From Kangiellaceae bacterium (GTDB taxonomy: Bacteria > Pseudomonadota > Gammaproteobacteria > Enterobacterales > Kangiellaceae), in NCBI GenBank assembly GCA_030148365.1, contig JASBTO010000202.1, positions 1 through 11,957 on the forward strand: a DNA stretch of 11,957 nucleotides, written 5' to 3'. Under the pieces are notes generated by a model, which was not told the origin of the DNA, did no database searches, and worked only from the letters and a program-made list of their open reading frames with translations. The position numbers were made by a program, and so were the translations under genes. This document shows positions 1 to 6,253 of this stretch, piece by piece (position 1 is the stretch's first letter; every line of letters begins with the position of its first letter).

Positions 1-173
1 CGCATATACTCGATATCCAGTTACCGGGAGATTTAATCCTTGATACTGGCAAAGCCGCGGCGGATTTAGCCCAGCCAGAGGCCGGCGGTGCGGGCCGCCT
101 GGGGGAGCCGATCCGGTCCCAGTACCAGCAGTGCAATAACGCCTATGAGGCTTAATTCCCAGAAACTGAACAT
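1..173 (-). pseudogene. tatB: tatB 5' region interrupted by three in-frame TAA stops (runs off the window)
   Basis: The ATG at 173-171 lies 6 nt after the tatA stop, where tatB normally starts. The first 35 codons give a TatB-like N-terminus: a short head with Glu6 (the conserved TatB glutamate), a hydrophobic helix at about residues 7-18, the LGP hinge at 18-20, then RLPQAARTAGLWLG, as in the start of the TatB amphipathic helix. A TAA follows at 68-66. The same frame continues as IRRGFASIKD, TAA at 35-33, ISR, TAA at 23-21, then LDIEYM. These blocks still look like TatB helix sequence with K/Q/E-type residues replaced by stops. TatB normally pairs with TatC as the twin-arginine signal peptide receptor. 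Either the gene is broken, a 35-residue product is made, or the bases are wrong near a contig end. Nothing resembling a good Shine-Dalgarno precedes the ATG. Identity as a tatB sequence is fairly sure; its status is not. Confidence 0.65.
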
Positions 174-179
174 GAGGGG

Positions 180-419
180 TTACAACTTGTGTTTGTCTTC
201 CTGCCGGAACTCTGCGTCCTTGACGGTGGCGCCCTCTTTCTTTTCGGGGAGCTCCGGGGTATCCGCTGTGTCGGTAGTGTCCGGCTCTTCGTTCACGGCT
301 TTCTTGAAGCCCTTGAGGGCACCGCCAAGATCGCCGCCGATGTTGCGGAGTTTCTTGGTGCCGAACAACAACAGTACGATCACCAGGACAATGATGAGTT
401 CAGTGATACCAAATCGCAT
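180..419 (-). CDS. tatA: Sec-independent protein translocase subunit TatA
   Basis: This 79-residue protein is the pore-forming or membrane-thinning subunit of the twin-arginine translocase, which exports folded proteins across the inner membrane. One transmembrane helix spans about residues 5-19. It is followed by the FG hinge (19-20), the TKKLRNIGGDLGGALKGFKKAV amphipathic helix split as TKKLRNIG (21-28) and GDLGGALKGFKKAV (29-42), and a charged, Thr/Glu/Lys-rich cytoplasmic tail ending in KHKL. Length is usual for TatA. The ATG at 419 is preceded by GAGGGAA. It sits 27 nt after hinT and 6 nt before tatB. An oddity is Glu7 at the polar position where E. coli TatA has Gln8; glutamate there is typical of TatB and of bifunctional TatA proteins. 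The stop is TAA, so TAA does terminate in this organism. Identification is secure from the sequence pattern. Confidence 0.95.
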   Translation of the reverse strand: MRFGITELIIVLVIVLLLFGTKKLRNIGGDLGGALKGFKKAVNEEPDTTDTADTPELPEKKEGATVKDAEFRQEDKHKL

Positions 420-446
420 AGAGGTTCCCTCGTAAGAATCTTGTAA

Positions 447-785
447 TCAGGCAAATGGCAGCTTGCTGCCGCCCAGTATGTGCAAGTGAATATGAAAAAC
501 TTCCTGACCGCCGTCAGCGCCCGTGTTGATGATGGTCCGGAAGCCGCCATCCAGGCCGGCGTCACGGGCAATTTCCGGAACCTTGGCCAGCATGTAGCCG
601 AGCAGATCCTGGTCTTTTCCGGTGACGGTCGCGAGGCTGTCTATGTGCTGCCTCGGGATCATCAGCAAGTGCACGGAGGCTTTCGGATAGATGTCCTTGA
701 ACACAATAACCTTGTCATCTTCATAGACGCGGTCCGAAGGAATTTCTTCCGCTTCGATTTTGCAAAACAGGCAATCGCTCATCAT
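447..785 (-). CDS. hinT: HIT family nucleotide hydrolase, HinT-like
   Basis: This 112-residue protein is of the histidine triad family, purine nucleoside phosphoramidase branch (HinT/PKCI type), a cytoplasmic dimer that hydrolyses adenosine 5'-phosphoramidate-type substrates. The HIT signature HIHLHILGG starts at His98, with His98, His100 (the expected nucleophile) and His102. The N-terminus has CLFC (Cys5, Cys8), a pair that helps bind zinc in some HIT proteins, followed by KIEAEEIPSDRVYED. The start is one of two adjacent ATG codons (785-783 or 782-780); neither has a clear Shine-Dalgarno, and the context CCAATGATG resembles that of argS. It lies 37 nt after ubiB and 27 nt before tatA, in place of the hisI/hisE genes I recall from Pseudomonas. 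Some related gammaproteobacteria have a HIT gene next to tatA, so it is probably a native member. The physiological substrate is unknown. Confidence 0.93.
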   Translation of the reverse strand: MMSDCLFCKIEAEEIPSDRVYEDDKVIVFKDIYPKASVHLLMIPRQHIDSLATVTGKDQDLLGYMLAKVPEIARDAGLDGGFRTIINTGADGGQEVFHIHLHILGGSKLPFA

Positions 786-822
786 TGGTCAATCAGGTTA
801 CAAGCTCTGGTCCTAGTGTAGC

Positions 823-2478
823 CTATGGCGCGGGCTTTTTCTGCCACAAGCTTTTGATCAGTAACAGGCCGCCGACACCGGCAAGGAGTGCCGCCAGCCA
901 CCAGGGACCCTTGTCGAGGCTCCACAGCAAGGTGCCGGACAGGGCCAGGGTCGCGCCGGAGACGGCGAACAGCAACTGCTGCCGCTGCCGGTATTGGGCC
1001 ATGTTGACCGCCGTCTGGGCGACGACCAGTTGATCGATTTTGACATTCAGGCCGGACAGGTTGTCGACGGCCTGGTGCACCAGGCCGGGCAGTTGCGGCA
1101 AGGTATCGGCCCAGTAGGGCAGCTCGGTCTTGAGTTGCTGCAGCAGGGCTTTCGGCCCGATTTGCTCACGCATCCATTTTTCGAGGTAGGGCTTGGCCGT
1201 CTCCCAGAGGTCCAGCTCCGGGTACAGTTGCCGGCCCAGTCCTTCGATATAGAGCAGGGTTTTCTGCAGCAGTACCAGCTGTGGCTGCACTTCCATATTG
1301 AACCGGCGGGCGGTCTGGAACAGCTGCACCAGAAAATGGCCGAAAGAAATCTCGGCGAGAGCCTTGCCGAAGATGGGTTCACAGGCGGCCCGCACCGCCG
1401 CCTCGAATTCCTCGATGGAGGTACCGGCCGGCACCCACCCGGAGCGCACATGCAAGCGGGCTATCTGCCGGTAATCCCGATTGAAAAAGGCCAGGAAGTT
1501 CTCGGCGAGATAGCGTTTGTCTTCCCGGCTCAGGGCACCCATGATGCCGCAATCAATGGCAATGTAGCGGGGTTGCTGTGGATCGGAAGCGTCAACGAAT
1601 ATATTGCCGGGATGCATGTCGGCGTGAAAGAAGCTGTCCCGGAAAACCTGGGTAAAGAAAATCTCCACGCCCCGATCGGCAAGCACCTTCATGTTGACGC
1701 CGGCATCCTGCAGGGCAGGGATGTCGGCGATCTGGATGCCGGAAATGCGCTCCATCACCATGACCCGGGGCCGGGTATAATCGAAATAGACCAGCGGCAC
1801 ATAGAGGCGATCGGAGCCGGAAAAGTTGCGCCGAAGCTGGGAGGTATTGGCGGCTTCGATGCGCAGGTCCAGTTCGTCGTAGATAGTCCTTTCGTAGTCA
1901 TCAACGACTTTTTTCGCGCGCAGACGACGGCCTTCGGCGGAGTATTTTTCCAGCCAGCCCGCGAGCCGTTTCAGGAGGCTCAGATCCTGCTCGATCTTGC
2001 GGCGAATGCCAGGCCGGATCACCTTGACGACCACTTCCTCGCCGCTGCGCAAGGTTGCGGCATGGACCTGGGCCACGGAGGCCGAAGCCAGCGGCTCGGC
2101 AGAGAAAGCGGCGAACAGTTGCTCGACCGGCAGGCCCAATTCCTGCTCAATGATCCGGCGGGCTTGCTCGGGCGAGAAAGGCGCCACCTGATCCTGCAAC
2201 AGCGCCAGTTCGTCGGCGATATCTTCCGGCACCAAATCCCGGCGGGTCGATAACATCTGGCCGAATTTGATGAAGATGGGGCCGAGCTCGATCAGGGCTT
2301 CCCGCAGGCGCTGGCCCCGGGAGAGTTCTTTATCGCGCTGGCTGACGCCACCGGAGACCAGTTTCAACAACCAGCGATAACGGAACAGGGGAGTCGGCGC
2401 CAGAAATTCATCAAGGCCGTGACGGATCAGGACCCGGTTAATTGCCAGTGCCCGGTACAACTGCCGGCCACTGGTCAC
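823..2478 (-). CDS. ubiB: UbiB, ADCK/ABC1-family ATPase of ubiquinone synthesis
   Basis: This 551-residue atypical kinase-like ATPase is required for coenzyme Q synthesis; it is thought to help extract or deliver polyprenylated intermediates at the membrane. Hallmarks of the UbiB family are visible: the KxGQ motif KFGQ at 71-74, the alanine-rich loop LASASVAQVH at 130-139 replacing a glycine-rich loop, VVVKV with Lys152, the HADMHPGN catalytic segment at 285-292 (Asp287), and AIDCG at 307-311 in the DFG position (Asp309). Two hydrophobic stretches near the C-terminus (about 500-516 and 525-543) are the usual membrane anchors. Length is near E. coli UbiB (about 546). The start is GTG at 2478-2476, sharing bases with the ubiJ stop (GTGA). 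It is supported by GAAGG at 2486-2490 with a 7-nt spacer, implying translational coupling. It follows ubiJ and precedes hinT. The stop is TAG. Very sure. Confidence 0.97.
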   Translation of the reverse strand: MTSGRQLYRALAINRVLIRHGLDEFLAPTPLFRYRWLLKLVSGGVSQRDKELSRGQRLREALIELGPIFIKFGQMLSTRRDLVPEDIADELALLQDQVAPFSPEQARRIIEQELGLPVEQLFAAFSAEPLASASVAQVHAATLRSGEEVVVKVIRPGIRRKIEQDLSLLKRLAGWLEKYSAEGRRLRAKKVVDDYERTIYDELDLRIEAANTSQLRRNFSGSDRLYVPLVYFDYTRPRVMVMERISGIQIADIPALQDAGVNMKVLADRGVEIFFTQVFRDSFFHADMHPGNIFVDASDPQQPRYIAIDCGIMGALSREDKRYLAENFLAFFNRDYRQIARLHVRSGWVPAGTSIEEFEAAVRAACEPIFGKALAEISFGHFLVQLFQTARRFNMEVQPQLVLLQKTLLYIEGLGRQLYPELDLWETAKPYLEKWMREQIGPKALLQQLKTELPYWADTLPQLPGLVHQAVDNLSGLNVKIDQLVVAQTAVNMAQYRQRQQLLFAVSGATLALSGTLLWSLDKGPWWLAALLAGVGGLLLIKSLWQKKPAP

Positions 2479-3092
2479 AGATCAGCCTTCTTTTGCAGGC
2501 GGGCAATGCGCTGGGCAAGGCGCTCGGTGTCGGCCTTGAGATTGGCAACCTCATCAAAAAAGTTTTCCAGCTCGATGGTGGCGGGCGTGACGCGGGCTTC
2601 ATGTTGCAGATATTCGCCGGTATTCTGGCGCAGGGTTTCGCCGGTCCGGCTCACCCAGTCAGCGAGCTCCCGGGCACCGCGGCCGAACTGGTGGGCAATG
2701 ATGTCGCCGGTGAGCCGGGCGAGTTGCTCTTCCCAGTCGATATGCAGGTTGCGAAAATAACGCTGGAATTCCTGGGCGGTGCCTATCTCACCGGCAAAGC
2801 GCACATCACCCTTGAACAGGTAATCTTCTCCCCGCTCCGCGAGACTCATGTTGAAAAAGGCAAAACTGGTACCGGACAGGGAGGCATCGACCTCCTCTTC
2901 CCCGAACCGATCGGAAACCTTGATGCCGGCCTCGCCAATCAGGAAGTAGAGATCCGCGCCCCAGTCGGTGAGATGAACGTGGATGCTTTTGCCCTGCAAC
3001 TTGTCGAGACGGGTAATGGCGTCGGGATCGAGGGGCAGCAGTTTGTTGAGCGTCGCGTCGACCGCTCTGGCCAGCAGGGCGTTGAGATTCAT
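2475..3092 (-). CDS. ubiJ: UbiJ, SCP2-domain lipid-binding accessory factor
   Basis: This 205-residue protein has an SCP2 sterol-carrier-like domain (about residues 10-112), then a charged helical tail whose last 30 residues (NFFDEVANLKADTERLAQRI and onward) look like a coiled coil. UbiJ binds ubiquinone intermediates and organises the soluble Ubi complex with UbiK, a coiled-coil partner not encoded here. The IDWEEQLARLTGD segment (118-130) and the GTAQEFQRYFRNL segment before it are typical of the family. I chose ATG 3092-3090, 5 nt after the ubiE stop, over an upstream TTG at 3101-3099 that adds three residues and overlaps the ubiE stop as TTGA. It sits between ubiE and ubiB, the classic ubiEJB order. 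The Shine-Dalgarno is weak, so translation may be coupled to ubiE. Confidence in identity is high, in the exact start moderate. Confidence 0.92.
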   Translation of the reverse strand: MNLNALLARAVDATLNKLLPLDPDAITRLDKLQGKSIHVHLTDWGADLYFLIGEAGIKVSDRFGEEEVDASLSGTSFAFFNMSLAERGEDYLFKGDVRFAGEIGTAQEFQRYFRNLHIDWEEQLARLTGDIIAHQFGRGARELADWVSRTGETLRQNTGEYLQHEARVTPATIELENFFDEVANLKADTERLAQRIARLQKKADL

Positions 3093-3097
3093 GGCGC

Positions 3098-3847
3098 TCA
3101 ATACTTCATGCCCTGATGCAGGGCCACGATGCCGCCGGTCAGGTTGGTATAACGGGCTTCATCAAAGCCGGCCTCCAGCATCATCTGCCGGAGACTTTCC
3201 TGATCCGGGTGCATGCGGATGGACTCGGCCAGATATCGGTAGGATTCAGCATCGCCGGCCACCAGCTTGCCGAGCATGGGCAACAGACTGAAAGAGTAAG
3301 CGTCATAGGCTTTTGAGAGCAGCGGCAGCAAGGGTTTGGAAAACTCCAGCACCAGCAGTTTGCCGCCCGGTTTCAGGATTCGCTGCATGGAGCGGAGCGC
3401 CTTGTCCTTGTCGGTGACATTGCGCAGCCCGAAAGCGATGGTGATGCGATCGAAGCTGTTGTCGGGGAAGGGCAGGGCTTCGGCATTGGCCTGGGCAAAG
3501 TCGATATTGCCGGCAATGCCGGAGTCGCGCAGCTTGTCGCGCCCGACTTTCAGCATGGAGTCGTTGATGTCGGACAGCACCACGAGGCCCTGATCGCCGA
3601 CCAGCCTGCTGAAGCTGGCGCTGAGATCACCGGTGCCGCCGGCGATATCCAGTACCCGGTGACCGGGACGGACCGCGCTTGCCTCGATGGTATAGCGTTT
3701 CCAGAGGCGGTGGATGCCGAAGGACATGACATCGTTCATCAGGTCGTATTTCTCGGCGACGGAATGGAAAACGCCGGCAACGAGGCCGGCTTTTTCGTCT
3801 TTGTTCACCTGGCGGTAGCCGAAGTGGGTGCTCTTGTCGTCACTCAT
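3098..3847 (-). CDS. ubiE: UbiE, demethylmenaquinone/2-polyprenyl benzoquinol C-methyltransferase
   Basis: This 249-residue class I SAM-dependent methyltransferase adds the C-methyl group in ubiquinone synthesis (and in menaquinone synthesis where present). The SAM-binding motif I is VLDIAGGTGDL at 65-75. Other family features are YDLMNDVMSFGIHRLWK (34-50), ALPFPDNSFD (124-133), FGLRNVTDKDKALRSM (139-154) and RMHPDQESL (211-219). The protein ends LHQGMKY, as expected. Length matches E. coli UbiE (251). I took the ATG at 3847-3845; a TTG at 3868 in frame would add seven residues that are not conserved. The chosen ATG overlaps the end of the DUF971 gene by 8 nt (ATGAGTGA), so the two are probably translationally coupled. 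In Pseudomonas, as I recall, the PHA gene cluster separates these two genes. Very sure. Confidence 0.97.
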   Translation of the reverse strand: MSDDKSTHFGYRQVNKDEKAGLVAGVFHSVAEKYDLMNDVMSFGIHRLWKRYTIEASAVRPGHRVLDIAGGTGDLSASFSRLVGDQGLVVLSDINDSMLKVGRDKLRDSGIAGNIDFAQANAEALPFPDNSFDRITIAFGLRNVTDKDKALRSMQRILKPGGKLLVLEFSKPLLPLLSKAYDAYSFSLLPMLGKLVAGDAESYRYLAESIRMHPDQESLRQMMLEAGFDEARYTNLTGGIVALHQGMKY

Positions 3848-4226
3848 GGTCGGGTTTGAAGTGTCCAACGCTGGTCTCGGGTTCGCGGCTCAGGCCGGCG
3901 CGCTCGAGTCTGTCCAGATACTGTTGCCAGTTATCCGTCATCTCGCGACCGAGGTCATATAATGTTTGCCAAGTATACAGACCGGAATCATGGCCGTCAT
4001 CAAAACCCAGCCGCACGGCGTAATGGCCAACCGGCGCTATGTCGATGATATTTACGTATTTTTTGCCCGGCACCAGGACCAGTTCGCCAGCGCCGTGGCC
4101 CCGGACTTCCGCCGACGGCGAGAACACCCGCAGATATTCGCAGGGCAGAAGAAAACTCTCGCCAGTATCAAACTGCACTTCGAGGTTTCGAGATTTCTGA
4201 TGCAGCTTGATGTCGGTCGGAGTCAT
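3840..4226 (-). CDS. DUF971 protein (gamma-butyrobetaine hydroxylase-like N-terminal domain)
   Basis: This 128-residue protein consists essentially of one DUF971/GBBH-like N-terminal domain. Family features are LEVQFDTGESFLLPCEYLRVF (split as LEVQFDTGES 15-24 and FLLPCEYLRVF 25-35), SAEVRGHG (38-45), and the C-terminal part PVGHYAVRLGFDDGHDSGLY (65-84) with the following TWQTLYDLG (85-93). In eukaryotic gamma-butyrobetaine hydroxylase a related domain binds zinc, but the cysteines there are not obviously kept here (only Cys29). The domain is also found near iron-sulfur cluster genes in other bacteria. No enzymatic role is known for the stand-alone form. The ATG at 4226 has AGGA with a 6-nt gap. 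It begins 25 nt after hslU and overlaps ubiE by 8 nt. The hslVU-DUF971 order is, from memory, conserved in Pseudomonas. Family call sure, function unknown. Confidence 0.93.
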   Translation of the reverse strand: MTPTDIKLHQKSRNLEVQFDTGESFLLPCEYLRVFSPSAEVRGHGAGELVLVPGKKYVNIIDIAPVGHYAVRLGFDDGHDSGLYTWQTLYDLGREMTDNWQQYLDRLERAGLSREPETSVGHFKPDHE

Positions 4227-4251
4227 GGTGGTCCTGTGTGGCAGCCGTTTT

Positions 4252-5583
4252 CTAGAGAATGAACCGGCTCAAATCTTCGTCATCCGCGAGATCCGACAGC
4301 TGCTTGTTGACGTACTCGGTGTCAATGACGACCCCGCTTTTCTCTTCGGTGGCGCCGAAGGAAATCTCCTCAAGCAACCGCTCCATGACCGTGTGCAGGC
4401 GCCGGGCGCCGATATTCTCGGTACGCTCGTTGACCTGCCAGGCAAACTCGGCGAGGCGCCGGATGCCGTCGTCGGTAAAGGTAAGATCCTTGTGCTCGGT
4501 TTCGAGCAGGGCCCTGTACTGTTTGGTCAGCGCCGCGTCGGGCTCGGTCAGGATGCGCACGAAATCCTCGGTGGTGAGGGCGCGCAATTCGACCCGGATA
4601 GGCAGACGACCCTGGAGTTCGGGGATCAGATCCGACGGTTTGGCGAGATGGAAGGCGCCGGAGGCGATAAACAGGATGTGGTCGGTCTTGACCATGCCGT
4701 ACTTGGTGCTCACGGTGCAGCCTTCCACGAGGGGCAGCAGATCCCGCTGCACGCCTTCACGGGACACGTCGGCGCCGGTGCCTTCACTGCGCTTGGCCAC
4801 CTTGTCCAGCTCGTCGAGAAACACGATGCCGTTCTGCTCGACGGAATCCACGGCATGAGCTTTCAGATCTTCCATGTCGAGGAGCTTTTCCGCTTCCTCT
4901 TCCGTGGCCAGCTTGAGAGCATCCCGGACCCGGATTTTGCGGCTCTTGGCCCGCTGCGGCGACATGTTCTGGAACATGCTCTGCAACTGGCTGGTCATTT
5001 CTTCCATCCCGGGCGGCGCCATGATTTCCACGCCGACGCCGGGTCCCGCGAGATTGATTTCGATTTCCCGGTCGTCCAGTTCGCCTTCCCGGAGTTTCTT
5101 GCGGAACACCTGCCGACTGGAGGATTCCTCCGCCGGTTGCTTCTCGAAGTCGTCCCGGGCCTTCGGCAACAGGGCATCCAGGATGCGGTCTTCGGCAGCA
5201 TCTTCGGCCCGGTGACGGACCTTTTCCATGGCCTGCTCGCGCATCATCTTGAAGGCGGAGTCGGCAAGATCCCGGATGATCGAGTCCACATCCCGGCCGA
5301 CATAGCCGACTTCGGTAAACTTGGTCGCTTCGATCTTGATAAAGGGCGCGTTGGCGAGTTTCGCGAGACGCCGGGCGATCTCGGTCTTGCCAACGCCGGT
5401 CGGGCCAATCATGAGGATATTCTTCGGGGTGATTTCCCCGCGCAGGGGCTCGTCGACCTGCATGCGCCGCCAGCGGTTGCGCAGGGCGATGGCGACGGCG
5501 CGCTTGGCCTGTTGTTGGCCGATGATGTGTTTGTCCAGTTCGTGGACGATTTCCCGGGGAGTCATGGGTGCCAGATTATTCAT
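4252..5583 (-). CDS. hslU: HslU (ClpY), ATPase subunit of the HslVU protease
   Basis: This 443-residue AAA+ unfoldase forms the hexameric ring that feeds substrates to HslV in the cytoplasm. Walker A is GPTGVGKT at 60-67, the pore loop is GYVG at 93-96, and Walker B is VFLDELDK at 254-261. The sensor/arginine-finger region holds ELQGRLPIRVEL (322-333) and sensor II is GARRLHT (392-398). The HslU-specific I-domain occupies about 109-243, and the C-terminal DLSRFIL is the tail that inserts into HslV and activates it, identical to the E. coli tail as I remember it. Length is that of the E. coli protein. The ATG at 5583 overlaps the end of hslV by 8 nt (ATGAATAA), so expression is coupled. The stop is TAG, 25 nt before the DUF971 gene. 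Very sure. Confidence 0.98.
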   Translation of the reverse strand: MNNLAPMTPREIVHELDKHIIGQQQAKRAVAIALRNRWRRMQVDEPLRGEITPKNILMIGPTGVGKTEIARRLAKLANAPFIKIEATKFTEVGYVGRDVDSIIRDLADSAFKMMREQAMEKVRHRAEDAAEDRILDALLPKARDDFEKQPAEESSSRQVFRKKLREGELDDREIEINLAGPGVGVEIMAPPGMEEMTSQLQSMFQNMSPQRAKSRKIRVRDALKLATEEEAEKLLDMEDLKAHAVDSVEQNGIVFLDELDKVAKRSEGTGADVSREGVQRDLLPLVEGCTVSTKYGMVKTDHILFIASGAFHLAKPSDLIPELQGRLPIRVELRALTTEDFVRILTEPDAALTKQYRALLETEHKDLTFTDDGIRRLAEFAWQVNERTENIGARRLHTVMERLLEEISFGATEEKSGVVIDTEYVNKQLSDLADDEDLSRFIL

Positions 5584-6121
5584 GGGAGTCCAGTTCTTCG
5601 ATGGTCAGGTTCTGATTGGTGTAGATGCAGATATCGCCCGCGATCCCGAGGCCGGTCTCGACGATTTCCCGTGCGGAAAGCTCACTCTTGTCGAGCAGCG
5701 CCCGTGCCGCCGCCTGGGCATAGGGGCCGCCCGAGCCGATGGCCATCAGGTTGTCTTCCGGATCAATGACATCGCCATTACCGGTAATGATCAGCGAGTG
5801 TTTGGCGTCCGCGACGGCCAACAGGGCTTCCAGGCGGCGCAACAACTTGTCGGTACGCCAGTCTTTGGCGAGCTCGACCGCGGCGCGCATCAGTTGGCCA
5901 TTGTGGACCTCGAGTTTGCGCTCGAAGCGTTCGAACAGGGTAAAAGCGTCGGCCGTGCCGCCCGCGAAGCCGGCGATAACCTGGTTGTTATAGAGTCGGC
6001 GGACCTTGCGGGCATTGCCTTTCATGACGGTGTTGCCCATGGAGACCTGTCCGTCTCCGCCGATCACGACCTTGCCGCCGCGCCGGACTGACAAAATGGT
6101 GGTGCCTCGATATTGTTGCAA
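5576..6121 (-). CDS. hslV: HslV (ClpQ), proteasome-like peptidase subunit
   Basis: This 181-residue threonine protease of the HslVU complex degrades misfolded and specific regulatory proteins. Thr7 in MQQYRGTTILSVRR is the expected catalytic N-terminal threonine after removal of a six-residue propeptide (E. coli has only Met before its threonine). The expected active-site partners are present with an offset of six: Asp23 in GGDGQ, Lys39 in NARKVRRLYN, and Ser130 in AIGSGGPYAQAAA. The start is a TTG (6121-6119). I accept it because AAGGAG at 6133-6128 lies 6 nt upstream, the propeptide matches longer HslV forms, and the next ATG would remove the catalytic threonine. A consensus sigma32 promoter lies about 50 nt upstream. 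TAA stop within hslU's first codons. Very sure. Confidence 0.97.
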   Translation of the reverse strand: MQQYRGTTILSVRRGGKVVIGGDGQVSMGNTVMKGNARKVRRLYNNQVIAGFAGGTADAFTLFERFERKLEVHNGQLMRAAVELAKDWRTDKLLRRLEALLAVADAKHSLIITGNGDVIDPEDNLMAIGSGGPYAQAAARALLDKSELSAREIVETGLGIAGDICIYTNQNLTIEELDSHE

Positions 6122-6127
6122 GTGGCT

Positions 6128-6133
6128 CTCCTT
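6128..6133 (-). promoter_or_regulatory. Shine-Dalgarno of hslV (decides a TTG start)
   Basis: AAGGAG on the minus strand lies 6 nt before the TTG codon of hslV. It is the strongest ribosome binding site in the window and the main argument for the non-ATG start. Its first bases are also the right arm of the palindrome CCTTTTAAAAGG (6141-6130), so pairing could mask part of it. Confidence 0.85.
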
Positions 6134-6141
6134 TTAAAAGG

Positions 6142-6159
6142 GTACTGCGCAACGCAGAC
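6142..6159 (-). promoter_or_regulatory. Hairpin in the hslV 5' leader
   Basis: On the minus strand CTGCG (6157-6153), loop TTG, and CGCAG (6149-6145) form a five-pair GC-rich stem. It can be extended by GT (6159-6158) pairing with AC (6143-6142) around a bulged T. It falls just downstream of the start point expected from the sigma32 promoter and just upstream of the ribosome binding site. From memory, the E. coli hslVU leader also carries an inverted repeat that affects transcript stability. Role here is inferred. Confidence 0.5.
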
Positions 6160-6170
6160 AGAGCATTTGA

Positions 6171-6198
6171 AGATGGGGACCGAAACGGCATTTTCAAG
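6171..6198 (-). promoter_or_regulatory. Heat-shock (sigma32/RpoH) promoter of hslVU
   Basis: On the minus strand CTTGAAA (6198-6192) and CCCCATCT (6178-6171) are separated by 13 bp. Both boxes match the E. coli RpoH consensus CTTGAAA / CCCCATNT at every defined position, with an accepted spacer. hslVU is a classic RpoH regulon member. Transcription would start near 6165, giving a leader of about 45 nt. No other gene start lies between it and hslV. Confidence 0.92.
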
Positions 6199-6229
6199 CG
6201 GCAACTTCGGCCCGGTGGCCGGCCCGCAA

Positions 6230-6242
6230 GCCGGGGTCCGGC
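6230..6242 (-). other. GC-rich inverted repeat after the SPOR gene, no T-tract
   Basis: Minus-strand GCCGG-ACC-CCGGC begins 11 nt after the SPOR stop; neighbouring GGCC/CCGG blocks (6210-6235) allow alternative stems. There is no T-run, so it is not a convincing intrinsic terminator. It could protect the 3' end of the argS-SPOR transcript. Confidence 0.35.
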
Positions 6243-6253
6243 GGTTTACGGGT

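Noticed and set aside
21..68. Reassigned or read-through TAA codons in tatB
   Set aside because: tatA, hslV, argS and rpmE end with TAA, no other gene here has an in-frame TAA, and no recoding signal is visible; three stops so close together make read-through implausible.
994..2253. Long plus-strand open frame opposite ubiB
   Set aside because: Antisense shadow of a conserved gene; Gly/His/Gln-rich translation without domain features.
3848..3868. TTG start for ubiE seven codons upstream
   Set aside because: The ATG at 3847 matches the length and N-terminus of the family, and the added residues are not conserved.
4207..5769. A 520-codon open frame on the plus strand opposite hslU and hslV
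   Set aside because: It is the mirror of strongly biased codon use in two certain genes; its translation has no recognisable domain and it covers the hslU/hslV junction.
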